From contig NZ_NCSS01000006.1 in NCBI RefSeq assembly GCF_002088935.1, positions 1,086,407 through 1,150,406 on the forward strand: a stretch of DNA of 64,000 nucleotides, written 5' to 3'. The notes below the pieces were generated by a model. That model was not told where the DNA came from, did not search any database, and saw nothing but the letters and a program-made list of their open reading frames with translations. Made by a program: the position numbers and the translations under genes. This stretch comes from Henriciella litoralis (GTDB lineage Bacteria; Pseudomonadota; Alphaproteobacteria; Caulobacterales; Hyphomonadaceae). Below, one piece after another: positions 1 through 8,025 of the stretch (positions are counted from its first letter, which is position 1; each line of letters starts with the position of its first letter).

Positions 1-337
1 CGTGCGAGCCAATAAATTCTTGTGTAACGTCGATGACACCGCTCAGGGTAACTGCGGAGTGGGAAGCAACCTCCTCCAGGTTGTCGAAGACAACGAGCGG
101 ACGTGATTTTACCACCTCGTCCTGCATTTCCATCAAGCGATTGAACAATATTTCCAAAACGCTGTGCTTGTGTTCAAACCATCTATAGAAAGTAGGCGGC
201 GTAAGGCCCGCACGCTCGACAATCAAATTTGACGTGAAGCTCTCTAATCCGCGTTCGCTCAAGAGCTGCTGAGATGCGCTCAAGATTTTCTCATAGTTTG
301 CTATCGATCGTTCTTGTCGAGGCCGACTATCTCGCAT
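1..337 (-). CDS. TetR/AcrR-family transcriptional regulator, cut by the window edge
   Basis: Reading the minus strand from the ATG at 335-337 gives an open frame to the window edge (112 codons). It starts MRDSRPRQERSIANYEKIL and carries a TetR-type helix-turn-helix, with FTSNLIVERAGLTPPTFYRW at about residues 35-54. Only the DNA-binding domain and the start of the ligand domain are inside the window, so the inducer cannot be guessed. It is encoded in the same direction as the PLP enzyme/flavin oxidase/cytochrome operon and follows it after about 270 bp. It is the nearest regulator to the AAAGTAGT elements at 3809, 6343 and 6461, but a link is inference only. Confidence 0.85.
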   Translation of the reverse strand, partial: MRDSRPRQERSIANYEKILSASQQLLSERGLESFTSNLIVERAGLTPPTFYRWFEHKHSVLEILFNRLMEMQDEVVKSRPLVVFDNLEEVASHSAVTLSGVIDVTQEFIGSH

Positions 338-608
338 TCGTTCGCTTTCTAACTAACTGCAAATTCAAATCTTTTTAGACGCAGACATATCAAATCTAAA
401 AAGCTTATCTACGTTTCTTTCCTTAATAAGCACGCTTCAAACACTGAGCGTGTTTATTCTTCAGGCACTTAAATTGTCTCAATAACTCGCAAACCGTTAG
501 CGAGAATTTGTCCTTTTAAAGCCTCAGTCTTCCGCTCTGAAACATATATGCTTCAGAAGCTCTCTTCACGTCCACGGCGCTAAAAGGAGTGGTATCAACT
601 CAGGCTGA
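338..608. other. AT-rich intergenic region with inverted repeats
   Basis: No coding frame was found here. The stretch separates the end of the PLP-enzyme gene from the start of the TetR gene and probably holds the TetR promoter. Visible structure: a perfect 9-bp inverted repeat, CTTTTTAGA at 371-379 and TCTAAAAAG at 395-403 (15-nt spacer), a candidate regulator site. A smaller hairpin, CACGCT at 431-436 and AGCGTG at 447-452, also lies here. There is no direct evidence of function for either. Confidence 0.45.
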
Positions 609-1958
609 TTACCCCAAATATCTTTTTACAAGCGCTCGAGCTTGATCAAGCGGCATCGCCTTAGCCACTTCGATTGCACTGACGGCTCGATCTATGTGTT
701 CTCGCGAATTGTAAATGTGCGGGCTCAATCTCAAATAGACTGGCCGCGGCTGGCCGGGGCCTGACGTAGCTCCATCAATGAAGGCGCCTGCAACACTTGC
801 CTGATGAAGGACTAGAAAACCGGCCATTGCAAGCAAGGGGTCACCGAGATCCATAACGATCACGCCATGCCCACCTTCTGGCGATCTTATGTCGATGTTT
901 TTCGTTCTTAGCTCTGTCTTTGCATAAGCCACAATGTCATCGATCGCACTCTCAACGGCACCTGGCCCTCCAAAGGCGTCGTGTGCATCAACTGCGTCAC
1001 CGATCGCGGCAAAAGTACCGACATCTCTCTGGCCATGGCATTCAAACCGCTCGGCCGTTTGGGACAATCCGTTTTCCGGATATGTGAAGTAGAGATTGTA
1101 ACCGAGCGTCACGGGTCGAATTTTGGGGACCGCAGTCTTGCGGACGTAGAGCACCCCTGCTCCACGCGGTCCAAGTAAGTACTTGTGCGCGCTGGCGGCA
1201 TAGCTATCGCAGTCCATATCGGTCAGATTTACTTTAACGCTACCCCAGGATTGAGCCCCGTCGATATGGACATGAACGTCTTGCTTTTTGGCTCGAACGG
1301 CCGCGACAATCTCTTTGATGGGCATCCGGCGTCCGGATATATTCGAAATGTGGGAAATAGTGAGAACTCTAGTGTTCTCTGTAACCGCACGGGCAAAGAT
1401 ATCTGCGATGTCGGAAGCAGAAAGTTCGCCTTCAGGAAGGTAAATGTCGCGCAGCGATATTGGAGTCGTCTCGGATCGGTAGCGCCAAGAGATGTTGTTG
1501 GTGGCGTGATTTTCTGACCAGATGAGAATTTCATCTCCGGCTTCGAGTGTCATGCCATTGATGACTGTGGAATTGCCTTCACTCGTGTTTCGTACAAAGG
1601 CAATATCTTTCGGATCAGCCACGCCAAGCATTTTCGCCGCCTTTTGACGTGCGCCCTCGACTTTTGTCGCCACAAACTCGTTGCGGGCGAGAAAAGATAC
1701 ATCTCGGCGCAATTGGCGCTCATATTCATCGAACGCCCTCTCAACGCTGGTAAACATCGGCGTCAAATTTGCCGCATTCATAGGGATCAGGCCCTGTCCT
1801 GCCCCGACCAGACGCGGGTTTGGAGCCTCAGTATTTCCGGTGGGTAACGGCGAACCCGTTTGAGCATCCGCTTGGCCATCTAATGCAACAGTAGCGCACC
1901 CAGCGGCCGCACCCGCGCCCAGAAGTGCGAGCATAGCCCGTCTGTGCAACACCGTCAT
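609..1958 (-). CDS. Exported aminotransferase class V-fold PLP enzyme
   Basis: This 449-residue protein has the fold-type I PLP enzyme architecture of the class V aminotransferase/cysteine desulfurase/isopenicillin-N-epimerase-like group. The PLP-binding lysine is in SAHKYLLGPRG at about residue 260. The conserved Asp and Gln are in HVHIDGAQSWG about 25 residues earlier. The N-terminus (HRRAMLALLGAGAAAGCAT) has a twin-Arg-like RR, a hydrophobic stretch and a possible lipobox cysteine, so it is probably Tat-exported, possibly as a lipoprotein. Export is unusual for a PLP enzyme. It is the last gene of a tight operon with a flavin oxidase (1-nt gap) and a cytochrome c. Substrate unknown; lyase, epimerase or desulfurase activity are all possible. 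Confidence 0.8.
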   Translation of the reverse strand: MTVLHRRAMLALLGAGAAAGCATVALDGQADAQTGSPLPTGNTEAPNPRLVGAGQGLIPMNAANLTPMFTSVERAFDEYERQLRRDVSFLARNEFVATKVEGARQKAAKMLGVADPKDIAFVRNTSEGNSTVINGMTLEAGDEILIWSENHATNNISWRYRSETTPISLRDIYLPEGELSASDIADIFARAVTENTRVLTISHISNISGRRMPIKEIVAAVRAKKQDVHVHIDGAQSWGSVKVNLTDMDCDSYAASAHKYLLGPRGAGVLYVRKTAVPKIRPVTLGYNLYFTYPENGLSQTAERFECHGQRDVGTFAAIGDAVDAHDAFGGPGAVESAIDDIVAYAKTELRTKNIDIRSPEGGHGVIVMDLGDPLLAMAGFLVLHQASVAGAFIDGATSGPGQPRPVYLRLSPHIYNSREHIDRAVSAIEVAKAMPLDQARALVKRYLG

Positions 1959-1959
1959 T

Positions 1960-3396
1960 TTAGGATTCTCCGAACAAAGATTTGAGGTGTTGGTTCAAGA
2001 ACTTGCCTTCAGGGTCGAGCTCTCTACGCAATTCACGAAATGAGTTGAACTTCGGATACATATCCTTCAGTTGCTCATACTTGAGGCTGTGCACTTTCCC
2101 CCAATGTGGCCGGCCGCCGTGGCGCAGCATCATGGGCTCGATGACCTCGGCATGAAGCGAATAATCTTCATTGGCCGGTGTATGAAATGAAATCGAGTTG
2201 CGCACGCCATCGTTGAATGGGCTGAGCCACGCATTGTCGGGACCAATATATCTGAACTCAGAAGGAAAGTAGAAGCTCTTTCGATTGTCGAGAAACTTGA
2301 GCATCTCTTTATATGCAGCAATTCCAGATTCGACCGGAATATGGTACTCGGTTTCAAAGATTTTGGTCGGACGAGGTGTGGAAAGGAGCTTCCAACTCTC
2401 CTCTTTCACGTTTTCGATTTCCACATCAGACGGAAAAGCGGAATTGAACATTCTGCGACGCATCCAGGGCCACCAGCCAAGCTCATTCCTGAGATGTTTC
2501 AATTGCTCAAGCAGATCATCATCATCGGGCGTTTCACGCACATCGCTGGGATCACCATCGTAATAATTATGAACAATTACGAGCGCTTTGCCGACATTAT
2601 GGAGATAGAAGAACTCAAAGAACGGATGCATCTCCAGCATTTCTGGAGCGCGGTCCAGCAATTGGTAAATGTCTTCGAGCCAAACGCGCCGGTGTAAAAG
2701 GAATCTCGGCTTAAGCTTCAACGTGTACTGAGTAATGATACCGAGCGCGCCAAGTGAGACCTTTCCAGCCTCAAACAAATCCGCATTGGTTTCCGCAGTG
2801 ACATCAAGGATCTCACCGTTTGCCGTTACCATGCGAAATCCAATCACAGAGTCATGCATGGCCGGCAGTTCCTGCCCTGTGCCGTGAGTTGCTGTGGCAA
2901 ATGCTCCGGCAAGCGTCTGCTGGTTGATATCTGGAAGGTTCGGAAAGGCGAGTCCCTGCTCCGCCAGCAATCGCGCAGCCTGACCAATTCGGGTGCCTGC
3001 TCCGACAACTGCAGTTCGAGCAGGTAAGTCTACATCATAAACGCCTACAAACCGGCCAAGATCGATCAGCGTTCCGTCGGTTCCATCTGTCGGCACCACG
3101 CCCGACCAAGAATGACCGCTCCCTAGAGGTCGAATGCCGCCTTGTGCATTGGCGACTATGCTCGCAAGCTCTTCTTCTGATTGAAGTGATTTGATCGCGC
3201 TCAAAACCGCACCTTGGTTTGCGGCCCAGTTCTTCCAAACCGTCTGACCAGGTCCAGCCTCAAATTCGGGATAATCAAAGCTGTCTTTGGTAAAGTTGCG
3301 TCCGCTCCAGGCGACGTGCTGCCCGCCACCGATAACGACCGGCGCGCCAATAATTCCGGCTCCGCCAATTAGCGCATTCCGACGTGATATTTTCAT
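1960..3396 (-). CDS. FAD-linked oxidoreductase of the D-arabinono/L-gulono-1,4-lactone oxidase family, Tat-exported
   Basis: The protein has 478 residues. A Tat signal (KISRRNALIGGAG) is followed by an FAD-binding type 4 domain with GSGHSW at about 93-98. In this family that His is the site of covalent flavin attachment. The C-terminal ALO domain ends with the family signature HWGK at about 431-434. Such enzymes oxidise aldonolactones or alditols, passing electrons to O2 or a cytochrome. The gene lies 2 nt downstream of a cytochrome c gene and 1 nt upstream of a Tat-type PLP enzyme, so a periplasmic oxidation feeding the cytochrome is the likely role. The exact sugar-like or polyol substrate cannot be read from sequence. 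Confidence 0.85.
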   Translation of the reverse strand: MKISRRNALIGGAGIIGAPVVIGGGQHVAWSGRNFTKDSFDYPEFEAGPGQTVWKNWAANQGAVLSAIKSLQSEEELASIVANAQGGIRPLGSGHSWSGVVPTDGTDGTLIDLGRFVGVYDVDLPARTAVVGAGTRIGQAARLLAEQGLAFPNLPDINQQTLAGAFATATHGTGQELPAMHDSVIGFRMVTANGEILDVTAETNADLFEAGKVSLGALGIITQYTLKLKPRFLLHRRVWLEDIYQLLDRAPEMLEMHPFFEFFYLHNVGKALVIVHNYYDGDPSDVRETPDDDDLLEQLKHLRNELGWWPWMRRRMFNSAFPSDVEIENVKEESWKLLSTPRPTKIFETEYHIPVESGIAAYKEMLKFLDNRKSFYFPSEFRYIGPDNAWLSPFNDGVRNSISFHTPANEDYSLHAEVIEPMMLRHGGRPHWGKVHSLKYEQLKDMYPKFNSFRELRRELDPEGKFLNQHLKSLFGES

Positions 3397-3398
3397 TT

Positions 3399-3791
3399 TT
3401 AGCTCCCGCCATCTTTGGCCATGAATTCGATAAGCGCGATGAACTGATCATCACTGCAATCAAAGCACTGCCCGTTCGCTGGCATCATTTGATATCCATA
3501 CTTTGCGGAGTTCAGCAGACCGTTCACTCCTTCTCGAGCCTTCATTCGAGCGGCCCAATCAGCGCCATGCCCGGTCAATGGGGCGTTCATACCCTCAACT
3601 GCGTGGCATAACCGGCATGACCGGTCATAAAGCTCACTAAGCTCAGCATCAGACGGTAGTGAGTGCTCCGCATATTCGATCTGCGCAGCGGTTGGATCGG
3701 TCACGATAGCGGCGCCGCCTTCTCGAGGGGAACCGCATGAATATAGCAGAACCGCCATACTGATCCCTAGGCTCAAACGCACCTTTTGCAA
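3399..3791 (-). CDS. Cytochrome c5-like lipoprotein
   Basis: A 130-residue class I cytochrome c. It has one haem-binding CRLCH motif at residues 59-63, a candidate distal Met ligand at 102/103 (YQMMPANGQ) and a second CxxC pair at C109/C112, as seen in cytochrome c5. The N-terminus is a lipoprotein signal with lipobox LLYSC (Cys19), so it should be anchored at the periplasmic side of a membrane. It is the first gene of the cytochrome/flavin oxidase/PLP enzyme operon and is the obvious electron acceptor for the flavin enzyme. The AAAGTAGT element at 3809-3828 lies just upstream in its promoter region. Confidence 0.88.
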   Translation of the reverse strand: MQKVRLSLGISMAVLLYSCGSPREGGAAIVTDPTAAQIEYAEHSLPSDAELSELYDRSCRLCHAVEGMNAPLTGHGADWAARMKAREGVNGLLNSAKYGYQMMPANGQCFDCSDDQFIALIEFMAKDGGS

Positions 3792-3808
3792 AAGACAAAT
3801 CTCCCATT

Positions 3809-3828
3809 ATGATAGTATTTACTACTTT
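3809..3828 (-). promoter_or_regulatory. AAAGTAGT element upstream of the cytochrome operon (copy 1)
   Basis: On the minus strand the site reads AAAGTAGTAAATACTATCAT, 18 nt upstream of the cytochrome start. It contains AGTA-N2-ATACT symmetry. Related sites with the identical first eight bases lie upstream of the receptor (6343-6362) and of the riboswitch operon (6461-6476, opposite strand). A TTGACC and TATAAA pair just upstream resembles a promoter with short spacing. Operator function is inferred from recurrence. Confidence 0.45.
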
Positions 3829-3910
3829 ATAAGCGGGACTCGAATGGGTCAAGAAATTTGAACCATTTTGCACCGTTAATGGAACGCAGCTGGACGAGAT
3901 TGCCAAAAGC

Positions 3911-3937
3911 CGAGCCCTGGAAGTATTCCAGGGCTCG
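3911..3937 (-). terminator. Intrinsic terminator of the TonB receptor gene
   Basis: A perfect 12-bp stem, CGAGCCCTGGAA with TTCCAGGGCTCG, has a 3-nt loop. On the minus strand a short T-run (GCTTTTGG) follows. It lies 54 nt past the stop codon of the receptor gene, between it and the cytochrome operon, so the receptor and the cytochrome operon are probably separate transcripts. Confidence 0.75.
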
Positions 3938-3990
3938 AGAGGCCCCGCGCACACGAAGGACGCGGACGACGTTTTTGGCAAAGACTCTGC

Positions 3991-6297
3991 TTAAAAGCTC
4001 ACTCTCAGTTCAGCACCAAAGGACCGAGGGGCAGCGAACATGCGTTGAATGAGCCCAAAATCACTTAGATCGGCGGCATTTACCAGGTACTCTTCGTCAC
4101 CGAGGTTCTTACCGAACAAGTTGAACTCGAAGCGGCCATCCGCGCTGGTATAGCCCAATTGCGCATTCAGAAGCGTGTAGCCGTCCTGAGCAACCAATGG
4201 GTTATTCTCTGTCGAGAAGAAGATATCACTCTTGTACGCGGCCGAGCCTTGAACATGAAACCTGCCGCCATTGAAAGCATCGAACTCATATCTGGCGAGT
4301 CCGGAAATTGAGGTATCCGGGGTGTTTGCGATACTGTTGCCATCAAATCCGCCAGTGCCGGAGGTATCCTCAAGCTCGCTGTCGTACAGCGCCAGACTCA
4401 AGTTCAAAACCAGATTATCTGTTGGGAACGCGGTTGCATCCAATTCAAATCCAAACACTTCAGCACCGCCAGCGTTATCCAAGACCTGGACTGGCAGATT
4501 GCCCGTATTGATCAGTGTAAAGACTTGCAGATCTTCAAAATCGTTGAGGAACAGCGCGCCATTCAGACGAAGCGCCTTGTTGAACAGCTCGGACTTAAAG
4601 CCGACCTCATAAGCAGTAATGAATTCTGGCTCGTAGGGCTGCAATTCGGCGACGGCAGTGGCTGGATCTCCAGACAGAAGCCCGCCATTAAATCCGCCGC
4701 TTTTGAAGCCGCGTGACACACTGCCGTACAGAAGTGTATCTTCATTTGGCTTGTAATCCAGAGCGACACGCCAAGAGATCGCATCGTCGCTCGTGCTCAA
4801 TCCCGGCACACTGTAAAGCGGCAGAGGGCCGTCCACAATGATAGGGTTCGAACTCTCGTCGAAACCGACAAAGTATTGGTCGTTCAAGATATTCGATGCG
4901 CCATCGAAATCCCGGTCTTCAGACGTATAACGCAACCCTACCGTCGCTGAGAGCTGATCGGTCAAATCATAGGTCCCTTGCCCGAACAGCGCATATGTCT
5001 CTGTCGACTGCTTGTTCACAGTTTCAGAGATCACAACCGGCGCACCGACGAGCGCTCCCGACAAATCTCCAACGCCGCCCGTTAGTGGAAGCAACTCAGT
5101 GAACAATTCCAGTCCGTTCACCTGGTCGAGATCTTCATTGAGGTAATAAGCGCCGAGCAGCCAATTCCCACGATCAGTATTGCCGGCAAGACGAAACTCT
5201 TGGGTAAAGGTCTCAGATTCGACGCCATAACTCACAAACAGCAAAGACAACGGAGAGGCGTCAGAATCTTCGGGCAGGAAGTGCTCGACCTCATCGTAAG
5301 CGGTAATCGATGTGAAATCGAAGCCATCGAAATCGTATGTGGCCTGGAAATAACCGCCAATTGAGTCCTGATCGACATCTCCGACGCGATTATACTCGCC
5401 ATCATATGCATCCCCGGTTCCTGGATAACCGAGCACGTCTTGCGTTCCTGACCCTGTTACATTTCCTGCGCCGTCAACACTCAACAGCCCAAAGTGATTG
5501 AACTGAGATGCTTGCGATTCATTTTGAGCGCCATGAAGATTGAAACGCAGCGCAAGACGGTCAGTCGCATCCACATCTATGAATGCGCGCCATGCGAGCG
5601 TATCGAAGCCATGAGTATCCTCACCGGTAACCAGGTTAGTGCCGAACCCATCAGAGTCCTTCTTAACCGCAGCAACTCTCGCCCGAACATTATCACTCAA
5701 CGGACCGGAGATCGCAGCCTCTAGTTCCGTTGTGTTGAAGCTGGAATAGGATGCTCGCAAACTGGCCTCAAATGTGTCGGTCGGCTTGTTCGAGATAAAC
5801 TTGATCGCACCGCCAGTTGTGTTTCGGCCATAGAGTGTGCCTTGCGGCCCCTTCAAGACCTCAAGCCGCTCGGTATCAAAGAATTGAAATGCGGTCAGAA
5901 CAGGCGAACTGACGTAGACTTCGTCGGCATATACCGCGACGGGGCCCGCATTATTGGTATTGAAGTCGTTTAGGCCTGCGCCTCGCAAGAAGAAGACAAC
6001 CTGGCTGCCTTCCCCGCTCGGAGACAAAATTTCCAACCCCGGCAAAAATTCGCCCAACTGATCCGTCTCGGTGATGCCTAGATCTTCAAGTGTTTCGCCT
6101 GTGAACGCAGAAATACTAATCGGAACATCCTGTAAATTTGCAGCGCGCTTTTCCGCTGTCACCGTAATGGCCCCAAGCGTACGGGTTTCTGTTTCAGCCG
6201 CGTCCGCGCCTGAATCTGGGCCGCTTTGAGCGGCAGCTGAGAGGGCCAACACCAGGGTGCTGACGCTCGAAATAACTCCGAATTTGATCTTGTTCAT
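3991..6297 (-). CDS. TonB-dependent outer-membrane receptor
   Basis: A 768-residue receptor with signal peptide (MNKIKFGVISSVSTLVLALSA). It has an N-terminal plug starting near ITVTAEKRAANLQDVPIS and a beta-barrel ending in the aromatic C-terminus LRVSF. I start it at the ATG at 6297 because GGAGGAG lies 8 nt upstream; a longer frame to 6357 would add 20 non-signal residues before the signal peptide. The plug resembles the broad class of receptors used for carbohydrates, aromatic compounds or siderophores, so the ligand is open. The neighbourhood of periplasmic redox enzymes and the glycine-responsive operon suggests import of an organic substrate rather than iron. The AAAGTAGT copy 2 is upstream. 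Confidence 0.9.
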   Translation of the reverse strand: MNKIKFGVISSVSTLVLALSAAAQSGPDSGADAAETETRTLGAITVTAEKRAANLQDVPISISAFTGETLEDLGITETDQLGEFLPGLEILSPSGEGSQVVFFLRGAGLNDFNTNNAGPVAVYADEVYVSSPVLTAFQFFDTERLEVLKGPQGTLYGRNTTGGAIKFISNKPTDTFEASLRASYSSFNTTELEAAISGPLSDNVRARVAAVKKDSDGFGTNLVTGEDTHGFDTLAWRAFIDVDATDRLALRFNLHGAQNESQASQFNHFGLLSVDGAGNVTGSGTQDVLGYPGTGDAYDGEYNRVGDVDQDSIGGYFQATYDFDGFDFTSITAYDEVEHFLPEDSDASPLSLLFVSYGVESETFTQEFRLAGNTDRGNWLLGAYYLNEDLDQVNGLELFTELLPLTGGVGDLSGALVGAPVVISETVNKQSTETYALFGQGTYDLTDQLSATVGLRYTSEDRDFDGASNILNDQYFVGFDESSNPIIVDGPLPLYSVPGLSTSDDAISWRVALDYKPNEDTLLYGSVSRGFKSGGFNGGLLSGDPATAVAELQPYEPEFITAYEVGFKSELFNKALRLNGALFLNDFEDLQVFTLINTGNLPVQVLDNAGGAEVFGFELDATAFPTDNLVLNLSLALYDSELEDTSGTGGFDGNSIANTPDTSISGLARYEFDAFNGGRFHVQGSAAYKSDIFFSTENNPLVAQDGYTLLNAQLGYTSADGRFEFNLFGKNLGDEEYLVNAADLSDFGLIQRMFAAPRSFGAELRVSF

Positions 6298-6342
6298 ATT
6301 CTGCACTCCTCCAGCGAGAGCTTTAAGGCACGATTTTTTGAT

Positions 6343-6362
6343 AAAGTAGTCAATCATACTTT
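6343..6362 (+). promoter_or_regulatory. AAAGTAGT element upstream of the TonB receptor (copy 2)
   Basis: The plus-strand sequence is AAAGTAGTCAATCATACTTT. It contains a perfect inverted repeat AAAGTA-N8-TACTTT, the form expected of a dimeric repressor site. It sits about 45 nt upstream of the receptor start and, read on the minus strand, includes a TTGACT that could be a -35 element. It matches copies at 3809 and 6461. Confidence 0.45.
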
Positions 6363-6460
6363 TTTAGAATTTTCAGGAAGTGTGTCGAATTTGCTACACA
6401 TCCATTTTCAGCAGTTACAGGCATTCTACTGTCCGTTGATTTAAAGGCTTGACTTAAAAA

Positions 6461-6476
6461 TATGGTATACTACTTT
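6461..6476 (-). promoter_or_regulatory. AAAGTAGT element in the riboswitch operon promoter region (copy 3)
   Basis: The minus strand reads AAAGTAGTATACCATA. On the plus strand it overlaps the likely -10 region of the promoter for the riboswitch leader (TTGACT at 6449-6454 upstream). Position and shared sequence suggest the operon is regulated twice: at initiation by a protein and after initiation by glycine. The protein is not identified. Confidence 0.4.
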
Positions 6477-6500
6477 TTTCTTGTTCAAAGCTGTCGACAG

Positions 6501-6666
6501 GGAGAGCCCGGATATATCCGGCGCCGAAGGAGCAACCGCCCCGGAAACTCTCAGGCCTAATACCGGTCGACTTGAAGGACATCTGGAGAGTGGTCGCTAT
6601 GGCGGCCCACCGAAGGAGCAAGTGAGTCGACGCTCATGAATCTCTCAGGTTCAGGACAGATGGGGC
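6501..6666 (+). promoter_or_regulatory. Tandem glycine riboswitch
   Basis: Two glycine-aptamer signatures lie in series. Aptamer 1 begins GGAGAG at 6501, continues with GCCGAAGGAGCAA and closes with AAACTCTCAGG. Aptamer 2 begins GGAGAG at 6585, has ACCGAAGGAGCAA and closes with ATCTCTCAGG and a GATGGGG end near 6665. The repeated CCGAAGGAGCAA plus CTCTCAGG pattern is the recognised glycine riboswitch core. It sits in the leader of the DadA-like/malate synthase G/GlcG operon, not of a glycine-cleavage operon. Glycine aptamers usually turn genes on, which fits induction of glycine catabolism here. Confidence 0.92.
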
Positions 6667-6705
6667 AGAAACGATTGCGGATCAGGCCCGCGTTCGTTTC
6701 TGCCC
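6663..6705 (+). terminator. Riboswitch expression-platform hairpin
   Basis: GGGCAGAAACG at 6663-6673 can pair over 11 bp with CGTTTCTGCCC at 6695-6705. The 5' arm overlaps the 3' end of aptamer 2, so ligand binding and hairpin formation should compete. The hairpin is followed by ATTTGTCTGC, which lacks a clean T-run, and then by the ribosome-binding site TTGGAG at 6716-6721. It could therefore be a weak terminator or act on translation. The mechanism is not settled by sequence. Confidence 0.6.
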
Positions 6706-6727
6706 ATTTGTCTGCTTGGAGATTCAG

Positions 6728-7996
6728 ATGCAGAATATTGCGATTGTTGGTGCCGGGATTACGGGGATCACCACAGCCTACGCCCTGCTTAACCGCGGAT
6801 TTGAAGTAACCGTTTTTGACCGAAACCGATACGCAGCGATGGAAACGTCGTTCGCAAATGGTGGCCAGTTATCTGCTTGCAACGCTGAGGTCTGGAACAA
6901 CTGGACTACCGTCGGCAAAGGTATAAAGTGGCTCTTGCGCAATGATGCGCCGCTCTTATTCAGCCCCTCGCCGAGCTGGCACAAATATTCCTGGATTGCC
7001 GAGTTTTTGTTGGCGACGCGGAAGTACCGCGAAAACTCGATGGAGACGGTTCGTCTGGCACTTCTGGCGCGTCAGCGCTTATTTGAGATTGCCGAGACTG
7101 AGCAACTCAGCTTCGACTTTGCTCAAAAAGGGATCTTGCACTTTTACAAATCAAAAGAAGATCTTGAATCTGCCGCAACCGTCAATGGCATGCTGAATGA
7201 GGCGGGACTTGATCGCCGCGCGGTTACACGCGAGGAAATCAAGTCAATCGAGCCAGCGTTGAGCGGCGAGTTCGTCGGCGGATACTACACTCAAGATGAC
7301 GCAACGGGCGACATTCACAGATTTACACGCCAATTGTCGGAGGTTTGCGTCAATCGAGGCGCGATCATGCGATTGGGAGCCGAAATTTCCCGCGTCAAAG
7401 CTCATGCACAAGGCGTGGATATCCAGTTCGACCAAAGTCCGAATGGCCGGGCCGATCCTCAAACATCGACTCACGATGCCATCGTGGTTTGCGCCGGTGT
7501 GGAAAGCAGACGCTTTGCATCCCAACTGGGCGACCGGATCAATGTCTACCCCGTCAAAGGCTATTCGATCACCGTTCCCATTACCCACGTAGATAGTGAG
7601 TTGGCGGCGCCACAAGTTGGCTTGCTCGATGAAGCGGCAAAAATCGTTACCAGCCGACTTGGGCCTGACAAATACCGAATTGCGGGTACAGCGGAAATAA
7701 ATGGATTTGGCCGCAATATTCGCGCGGACCGAATTCGTCCACTGGTCGAATGGGTTCACACGCATCATCCTGAATTAGACGCGTCGGGCTCAATTCCCTG
7801 GGCTGGTTTGCGCCCGATGATGCCGGACATGATGCCTCGAGCGATGGCCGGCAAGCGAGACCGCGTGTTCTATAACACCGGTCATGGACATCTCGGATGG
7901 ACGCTGTCAGCCGCGACCGCCGAGATCGTTTCGGAAAAGATCCTTAAATCATTTACCGGGCGTTTGCAGACCGTATCCCCTGCTCTGGCAGCCTGA
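6728..7996 (+). CDS. dadA: DadA-like FAD-dependent D-amino-acid/glycine oxidoreductase
   Basis: A 422-residue flavoprotein of the DAO superfamily. The N-terminal Rossmann FAD motif is IVGAGITGITTAYAL, followed by the DadA signature TSFANGGQLSACNAEVWN at about residues 45-62. The C-terminal FAD contact is near GHGHLGWTLSAA. DadA deaminates D-amino acids to 2-oxo acids and passes electrons to quinones. Glycine as substrate would give glyoxylate. The operon supports this: a glycine riboswitch upstream and malate synthase G, which consumes glyoxylate, 29 nt downstream. I use the ATG at 6728, since TTGGAG 6-7 nt upstream is a good ribosome-binding site; a TTG at 6716 is in frame. Substrate preference is inference. 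Confidence 0.85.
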   Translation: MQNIAIVGAGITGITTAYALLNRGFEVTVFDRNRYAAMETSFANGGQLSACNAEVWNNWTTVGKGIKWLLRNDAPLLFSPSPSWHKYSWIAEFLLATRKYRENSMETVRLALLARQRLFEIAETEQLSFDFAQKGILHFYKSKEDLESAATVNGMLNEAGLDRRAVTREEIKSIEPALSGEFVGGYYTQDDATGDIHRFTRQLSEVCVNRGAIMRLGAEISRVKAHAQGVDIQFDQSPNGRADPQTSTHDAIVVCAGVESRRFASQLGDRINVYPVKGYSITVPITHVDSELAAPQVGLLDEAAKIVTSRLGPDKYRIAGTAEINGFGRNIRADRIRPLVEWVHTHHPELDASGSIPWAGLRPMMPDMMPRAMAGKRDRVFYNTGHGHLGWTLSAATAEIVSEKILKSFTGRLQTVSPALAA

Positions 7997-8025
7997 CCTC
8001 CAACAGAATTTTGGTGAGAATAGTA

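Noticed and set aside
2341..2697. Plus-strand open frame of 118 codons within the flavin oxidase gene
   Set aside because: It is antisense to the conserved ALO domain and has no family features.
6663..6705. Hairpin considered as a definite intrinsic terminator
   Set aside because: There is no T-run after the stem, so a translational mechanism is equally possible; I keep it only as an expression platform.
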